This document shows, one piece after another, positions 56,950 to 64,000 of a stretch of DNA of 64,000 nucleotides (positions are counted from its first letter, which is position 1; each line of letters begins with the position of its first letter). Under the pieces are notes generated by a model. The model was not told where the DNA came from and searched no databases. It worked only from the letters and a program-made list of their open reading frames with translations. Source of the stretch: Acanthaster planci (lineage: Eukaryota; Echinodermata; Asteroidea; Valvatida; Acanthasteridae); assembly GCF_001949145.1 (NCBI RefSeq), contig NW_019091404.1, forward strand, positions 3,090,885 through 3,154,884. Reading direction: 5' to 3'. The position numbers and the translations under genes were made by a program.

Positions 56950-57033
56950 CGGCCGTCGTGCGTCGGCCGTCGTGCGTCGGCCGTCGTGCGTCGGCCGTCG
57001 TGCGTCGGCCGACGTACGTCGGCCGTCGTCCGT
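56950..57033 (+). repeat. 14-bp GC-rich tandem repeat, six units
   Basis: Unit CGGCCGTCGTGCGT: the first four are identical, unit 5 is CGGCCGACGTACGT and unit 6 is CGGCCGTCGTCCGT. It is a CpG-dense island of 84 bp in AT-rich surroundings. Confidence 0.95.
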
Positions 57034-60000
57034 GGTTTGTTTAATTTTTGTCACGCTTGCGCAGTGGTATTTTTAACTTTGACCCTTGATCGTTTCACAT
57101 GTCCATATACTTGTTCGATCGATCCACCACGCCTGCCGGACTGTCATACAAGCAGTAGAACTAGAAGATGTATTCGTTTTTGCGTTTGCGCCGAGCTCCA
57201 CTTGAAAGAAGAAATAATATTCTTTCATTTTTAAAGACTAACATCGGTAAAGTAAAGTGTATATGAAATAATACCAATTTTTGTTACATAAATTAACAAA
57301 ATAGACGTTTGTTAGGGTAGATTGTTTTTCTCGATAACTTGGCTACTCTAGACGTAACTTTACTCGTTAACGGCCTGACGTTAGGCCTATAGCCTATGTA
57401 ATATTTCTGTCTCTCCGTTCACGATATCCCACAGAACTGAAAGTAAATAATAACTTATTTACAATGTTTGATTCCTTGATAGTTTTCATAAGAGACTAAC
57501 TGATTCAACATTATTTGGGGGTGGGTATACCTATGATGAAATCTGCTGTATACTCCAAATTAGACATGACTTGAGTTACAGGTAGGCTCACAGAAGTCTT
57601 ATAAGCAGTGACGTTACTTGTTAGCCCCACAAATAATGCTGATATGCTGGACTACCTGCTCTCATTGGTCTATCTATCCACCATGTCATACACACCCACA
57701 AAAACAAACATGTCATATTTTCTGAAACTTAAACCAAGTGGTAATTGCCCCCTAACAATACATTTAATAAACAGTTTGTTATCCACAGCACTGTCTAGTA
57801 TTTCTGAATTTCAATGTGAAATTGAGAGGAAAAAATGGAATATCTGTATCGGTGGGCAGATTTCTTTCTAGAATTTGAAAGCAAGTCGGCACATTATTAC
57901 AGTATGCAAATTAGAATTAGACTGCGGATAAGTTGGCCTGAACACTTTTGCTGAAAATGTTTTGCCCAAAAAACACTTGGTTGAATTCTCAGAAAGGCGA
58001 CATTTTCTTGTCAAGGGGCAGGGGTAGCTTAGCATTATTGGCATTAATTATGGGACTAGTATATGCTTTGCAGGTGGGATTTGTACTTGTCTCATTGGGA
58101 AAAGATCCTTAGAAGTGAATGGAATCATCACATTGTCATTTGCTAAACCCCGGCTTTTGCAGGTCCTTTGCAACCCATTTGACGGGCGACGGGTGACGGA
58201 AAATGGCATGTTTGGAACTGGAAAATGGCAGAATTGGGACACAACAAAAAGCAAAAGACGACGGCCGACAGCAGATATGGAATTCATCGGTGTTCGGCTG
58301 TATAATGAATTACTTGTACACGTACATAAATTATTGCATGTATGTACACTTACGTAGGTTATTTGCGTAGCTTGCAAATACTACATAGGCTAATAGTTAA
58401 TGATATGCTCAGAAGCAGTGTTTGACCTGTGCACGACATTTTGTAACATCTGTTGAACATACTGGTAATTATTTCGTTGTTAAATAAACTTTAATAGCAA
58501 ACTGAGTAACTATTAAAATTAATCATATGAATATCATAATGAAAGACGTGTAAATAATAATAATCGAACGCACTCAGGGTTGCGTCTGGGTTACAAAATA
58601 TGCTTGTCTGTCCTTTTCCAACCAAGGTTAAAAACTGCGTATCCTTTCCCTGGAAAACCTTCTGAAACTGACACCGCTTGGTGCTATCTGAGGAAATATT
58701 TCCGTCGGCACTTTGTATTTTGGAAGGAAACTTGACGACTTGTTCACCATTTTAAAAAAAAGGGTTTATAAATTAGAAACAAGCCAATTGCCTGTCCAAA
58801 TTTGTGTTTGCTTGTCCTCAGCAGGACAGTAGCTAGATGAGACAATGAATACGCTTCGTTACTCGTGTCGTGTAAAATGGACTTCTTTATACAAGCCAAA
58901 AATGTCCGTGTAGTTTTCGGCTGTTGATAACTATTGCAATATGGAACTCTCAGTGTGTGTCCGTTATACAAAGTGGCATAATTATGGTTTTGTTTTTGCT
59001 GCTTGGGAAATAATTTGACTGTACATTTTGCGTTTTAGTATAGCTGAATTTGAATGATAAATCTGAGGCTACCCTCAGAAAGGACACATCGTGCAAGCTC
59101 TCCATTACCTCAAGTATTTGGTTCGCCTCGTTCATTTGCACTAAAATTGCATAAAAACTGTCCGTATCTTCGAAAAAGTTCTTCAAAGTTTATTTTGGGT
59201 TTAACAATGCCCTTTTAGAATGTATGATGTACTACTTTCTTGCGAAATTAATAAAATGAAAGTTTATGTTTGTTTTAAAGGGGAAAACTACATTCCCTGC
59301 AGTCAGTGTTCCCCAAGATTGTAATGTTTTCACAAGGCATTCGCAAATACCCACAACAATATGTTTTTATAATTTTATTCTTTATGACGGGATTGTCCTA
59401 CAATCCCTATTAACATGGGCTGGTGGTTTCTTCCTCCGGCTATCTCATTGGCGGTCATAACTACATGTACTTGGGAAATTACGGCACTTCCGTTGAAGGT
59501 GTATGATTCTGGATGCAACACTTTGAAGTCGAAAGCTAGATGTATTTCTGGTCTGACCTACCAAACTTGAAATTTCTGAATTCAGTTGGTGTACCGGTTA
59601 GTAACCGTAAAACGCAAATTCTACGCAACTACGGGTTTTGATGAGGGACGATGCGACCATCAAACAATATTAGTAATCCGTTAGATGAAGGGGAACATAC
59701 AAAATTCTTTATGATTATTCTGTGCCTGGTTTTAACAGCGCTAGGGCCCTACAAAGGGACTGCACTTCACGGTTTTTCAATGGTTCCATGCCATGTGAAT
59801 GGAATGGTTACCTTTTGTGCGAGGGACCTCTTCAGATCTTAAGTTAAGCATAGACTGACATTATTCCCCCCCCCCTTGAAAACGCAGGTATTCAGAGCTT
59901 GCTTTATGGAGATATTAGAAATTATAAGCCATTTTACCAGCACAAATTTGACTGGTTCTCAACCCAAGTACAAATTGTGTGGGCATTTGGGGGGGCGATA

Positions 60001-62347
60001 TTCGCGTTTGAGTTAGCGGATGTCATGATGTAGAGGGCGCTCTAGTTCCAGGTTGCGCGACTTGCTTTAGCGCGGTCACTGTACCACCACTCACGCTACA
60101 CTGGCACGTGCACGGTGAATCCACGAGTGTTCAGTCGTTGACAATTTAAATTGTCCCGGTGACACGGGACAATTTAATACCGAAGTTCTTCACCAGGCAG
60201 GACAAGGTCTGATGAGAAGGCAGGACATTATGTGTGCACATGAACTTAATATGACTACTGTCAAGATAGTTACAGCGCACATTAACTAAAGGCCAGAAGC
60301 CAGGGTAAGGCACACTTTCATTCCCGGTACCTGCGGTAGGCGTTGGCCTTGGCCCTCAAGGCTGAAGACCACGTAGTTAGCATGAGGCTACAATAGTACA
60401 AGAATGTTTCATCCTGACTTCACTTCAGCGGTTGTGAACAAGTCTGTGAGGAGTCAAGAACATTGATTTCCTGACTAAAGTGAAAAATGTTCAGCTTTGA
60501 CTGACTTTTAAGCTTTACTGGGATTTAATAAAAAAGGAGAGGCCGGCAGGATGTAACTTTCTTTTTCCATGTAATGGACATGATGAATTTATCAGGATGT
60601 AGGCTAACATTAGTGTAACTGTTTGTAAATAGTATTTGTAGCCTGTGTTGGGTGTAATCAGCTGATCTGTATGATCGCCCAGTTGGTCTGTTGAGTTTAT
60701 TGATCCTGTATTGGAAATCTCCAACTTTATTCCCTTTCAGGAAACAGTGTTCCACAGCTGTATGAGAAGATGAAAAGGCTGATGGCAGAATTATTGACGA
60801 ATTCCTGCAATAAAGATTAGCTGATTGCACAGAGGTTGAACAATCATGCAGATCAACCGATCATGTCTAAAATTACTTTGCGAACCTTGACAGTAAATGA
60901 CTTATTGGCCCTGATTAAAATAAAACTCGGCTAGGCCTACCAGTACACGTACCTGACTTGGCTTGTTGGCTTGCTATTACATTAACATAGGCCTGCATAT
61001 GGCAGCAATGAAATTTACGCTTACTGAGACAAACTTTGCTGTAACTTTAGATTCTCCTTGACAATTATTTGATGGCCCTATTAGGTTGAATGCATGAAAA
61101 AGGGAACTTTTTTTCACTTTTTAAATTATCCACGCTTACCTGTACAGCTCAGTGAAGGCACAGTCGTTGTAGGGAAGACGTGGTTTTGTGCATGGATTTT
61201 TCTGTTCAAATTGTGGAATTACTGACTAGAAACATTTCTGAGACAGGATGTCCTGACTTGCTGATATACTTACTGAACAAGGGACATCAAAGAAAAGAAA
61301 ATTGAGTCCAGCCCAATCTCAGAATGCAGGAAGTTTTGTGAACAACCTATGTAACCTTGTGGTTTTTCTCCCAGCAAGGATGACATCACAGCATAACAAC
61401 CAAAAAGACAGCAAAATATGAAACAAAAATTGAAAATAATGTTAACCCAGACAAAAAGTACACTTTGGATATTAAAATTTCCTTTGCCTTTAATAGGAAG
61501 TGCTCCTTTCGAACCAGAAATTCATGTATTCTTATCCTTTCTGATCAGACATTTTTCTCCTTTTTAGAACTACTTTCAAAGGGCGCTTATGATGTGTATG
61601 TGGTTTGTACTAGCTGGGTTGTTTTCCAACCAGAGAACTACGTGAGACAGATATTTTTCCCTATTGTTCAGTTTCCATAGTCGATTGTGGGAGTAAATTC
61701 TAGAAAGCAGCTGAGGCTTACATACAATGCTTTGTATCCATGATTCCATGAGGTACATGTACTTGTATGGTTGTATTATTCTGGTTATGTGCACCCACCA
61801 GGTGTAAAGAGAATTTTCTTCATGAAGTGCAGACAACCGTTATGGAGGTCATGCTGTGTGCACATGGCACAAATAACTTTTCCACTTTGTTGGAATGCCA
61901 AACAGATGCAAGTTTCATACAAATAGTGGATTTTACCAGTAATTGCCCTCAGTTTCCATGAAAACAACCAACTTGCAGTGTGCCAGTTCTGAAATTTTAT
62001 GGTGTTCAGTACAGTTAACATTCTGATTGAGCTTTAAAGCTTTTCACGGTGAAGGTGGTAAGTTATAGGTTTGTGGTAGCACCATGCAAGAATACATATA
62101 TCCTTCAAGCATGTGTGGTTCTGAAAAGAACCGCAGGGTACTCTGTGTTTCGTATAGCATGCTCTGTCGGCCATTGGGAGACTGCAGGGATTCCAATTAT
62201 GAAGCAGCTTATAAGGTGTCTGCAGGCGGTGAGGCATGGAGAGCATGCTAATTAACTCAGGATCCAATCAAAGGTATTCAAGCAGTATATGGAATGCTAA
62301 TGCTAGATGACCAGTGAGATGTGTCAGTCTGAAGGAGGGTAGTACTG
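57034..62347. other. Distal intergenic region without recognised genes
   Basis: Only short chance reading frames. A perfect 13-bp hairpin (TTAAATTGTCCCG, six-base loop, CGGGACAATTTAA) lies at 60146-60177. No splice-linked coding exons or RNA genes were recognised. Confidence 0.35.
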
Positions 62348-62360
62348 GGTAAGGTTGCCA

Positions 62361-62611
62361 AAGGTATAGGAGACCCATAGGCTGGGTATATGTAGGGTAC
62401 AGGGGACCCATAAGCTGGGTACATGTAGGGTACAGGGGACCCATAGGCTGGGTACATGTCCTTGGGTATAGGGGACCCATAGGCTGGGTACATGTAGGGT
62501 ACAGGGGACCCATAAGCTGGGTACATGTCCTTGGGTATAGGGGACCCATAGGCTGGGTACATGTCCTAGGGTATAGGGGAACCCATAGGCTAGGTACATG
62601 TCCTTGGGTAT
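62361..62611. repeat. Minisatellite of 33- and 36-bp units
   Basis: Seven or so units alternate between a 33-bp form (GGTACAGGGGACCCATAAGC, then TGGGTACATGTAG) and a 36-bp form ending TGGGTACATGTCCTTG. Both lengths are multiples of three, so the minus strand stays open in more than one frame (for example repeated MYPAYGSPIP). That is a by-product of unit length, not evidence for a protein. Confidence 0.9.
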
Positions 62612-62691
62612 AGGAACTCGGATGACAATGGGGCACCATATGTCACTGATGTTGAAACTGATGTCTTGTGGTACTGTGTTGTGCTTGAGGA

Positions 62692-62889
62692 TTTTGTCAT
62701 GGCTTCTCTGAGGCAGTGAGAGTACCAATATTCAATGTTGGTGATGAGTTTGGCTTGGCTCCAGTTGATCTGGTGGTCTTCATTGTGGGAGTGCTTGATG
62801 TTGGCTGACTTCTCAAACTCTCTTTTCCTGCCACGGGCTTTATGGAGTCTGGTAGGTAGGCCCCTGCCAGTCTCGCTAATGTACATGTA
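62692..62889 (-). pseudogene. GIY-YIG endonuclease fragment of a Penelope-like retroelement
   Basis: The minus strand encodes KYMYISETGRGLPTRLHKAR, then SANIKHSHNEDHQINW and an REAM-type end. This is the order of GIY-YIG domains attached to Penelope-like reverse transcriptases (YIGETGR, R...L, SA...H...DH.I.W, EA). The glycine of the usual YIGE is serine here, no reverse transcriptase or upstream cysteine motif is found, and the frame runs into the adjacent minisatellite. It is therefore read as a dead fragment; a related GIY-YIG retroelement class is the alternative. Confidence 0.6.
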
Positions 62890-62997
62890 CTTTGCCACAT
62901 TAGCAGGGGATCTTGTACGCTCCTGGCTTGCCTTGTGGGTTGCCAGTGGGCCGGTCCTTGTGGGAGGTATATAAGCAGGGAAGTTCTGCATCTTCAA

Positions 62998-64000
62998 GGG
63001 GCTGTATCACTAAATATCATAATCAGAAGTACTGCCTACATGTAGGTATAGGAGAAAATGATAGAACCAGGGGTCCTAACTAGTTGGCTTAATTAACATA
63101 TTCTGTCAAATTTGCTATTTGCAGAGATATGGATTGGAATAGACTTGTTTATGCAAAAAAATGCAAATTCACAAAAACGATTTTGCACTGGAAATAGTAG
63201 TTTTTGTTGAAAATAAATAGGCCTAACAGACTTTTGTTAGAGAAAATGGAAGGGACTTGTGTCCCTTAACCCCAATGCTTGAATATTCTGACCTAAGCTT
63301 TTTGGAAGAGAATCTTCATATAAGTTCAACTTTTTCACAGTTTTGGGTATAAAAATACATCTGACATATGTGCATTTCAGGACAAGCCAGTTTGACGTGT
63401 GCTGGAAATACATGCATCACGTACATGTAATACTGTGCTGTTGGTTTCTTAATTTTGCAGTGGAAATTACTTTGCTAAGGGTCACCAGACTGTTATTGAA
63501 ATAGGGACAAATTTTGTCAACTTTTGAAAGCACGTCGATCTCTGGATCATCATCATTTGGTGAATTCTAAAGATACTCGTACGACATTTTTTATTACAAA
63601 AGCTTTGCTCTGGAGTAAAGTATATTCCCCTTTTCAATTATGTATCAACCATTCTTGCGAGATTTGAATAAATTTATTTTGGAAGAAATATTCTGTTTTA
63701 AAACCATAACCCTGATTTTGCATGGATGCATGACCAGCCAAGGCACATGTACACGTATACAGAGAGAATCACTGATAATCCTGTTTAATTTGTTGGCAGA
63801 TAAGAACTGAAGTTTTTGTGGACTTTGTGCGAGATTTCTGATATCTTTGACTTCCACTAGGTCCCTTGGAAGGTACCTGTCACCAAAGCAATAAATACTC
63901 TGCAGTGTGCACTATGCTTGTCTGAAATGCACAGGCTGGCTTTGGTGTTGTCTTATGTACATGTAACTACTGTTGTTGGGGGATTACTCTACATGATAAT
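62998..64000. other. Window end, no recognised feature
   Basis: AT-rich DNA with ACATGTAC-type words and no supported coding exon on either strand. Confidence 0.35.

Noticed and set aside
62278-62728. Long minus-strand reading frames with YPAYGSPIP / PMGPLYPRTC repeats, like a silk or mucin-type protein
   Set aside because: They come from a minisatellite whose unit lengths are multiples of three; two frames are open at once and there is no splice or start context.

Overview
This window is eukaryotic nuclear DNA: AT-rich, with long introns, GT-AG splice sites, AATAAA polyadenylation signals and many short inverted-repeat transposon remnants. The gene content (a Toll-like receptor of the multi-cysteine-cluster type, heparan-sulfate glucuronyl epimerase, an SLC7A4-like transporter, PRRT3/PRRT4-like 7TM genes) and frequent short tracts such as taggcctat and tacatgta suggest a marine deuterostome invertebrate. 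An echinoderm is the best guess, with hemichordate or amphioxus possible. This is inference from style and gene families, not a database match.

Seven protein-coding genes are recognised, all on the + strand. (1) Positions 176-960 hold the last three exons of a P5-type (ATP13A-like) ATPase. (2) Positions 2760-8719 hold complete SEC62 in 8 coding exons, 390 aa. (3) Positions 12634-17601 hold GLCE, D-glucuronyl C5-epimerase, in 5 coding exons and about 606 aa, with the three catalytic tyrosines conserved. (4) Positions 26367-28691 and (5) 38490-40890 hold two related 7TM genes resembling PRRT3/PRRT4, tandem duplicates with a shared phase-2 intron in the last helix. (6) Positions 46056-48959 hold a single-exon Toll-like receptor of 967 aa. 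(7) Positions 53103-56270 hold an SLC7A4-like amino-acid transporter in 3 coding exons, 644 aa, with an assembly gap in its second intron. The splice models join in frame, and predicted lengths agree with the human relatives where I know them. The genes do not form one pathway. They cover the ER and secretory route (SEC62), heparan sulfate synthesis (GLCE), transport (ATP13A, SLC7A4), innate immunity (TLR) and orphan 7TM proteins.

The rest is intron and intergenic DNA. It holds a TTAA-flanked piggyBac-type MITE inside one unit of a tandem repeat whose sister units preserve the empty site; an hAT-type element with an intact 8-bp target duplication; a PIF/Harbinger-type MITE with a TAA duplication; a two-copy 150-bp foldback family; a tRNA-derived SINE-like unit between inverted repeats; several other foldbacks; a 14-bp GC-rich tandem repeat; a 33/36-bp minisatellite; and a decayed GIY-YIG fragment of a Penelope-like retroelement. 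A large inverted repeat brackets the N gap at 55378-55553. A well-formed TATA, CRE and E-box arrangement lies upstream of the second 7TM gene.

I found no gene system here that I would call undescribed. The most useful leads are the 7TM pair, the unusual BB loop of the TLR, the retained LC3-interacting motif in SEC62, and the transposon insertions with readable target sites.
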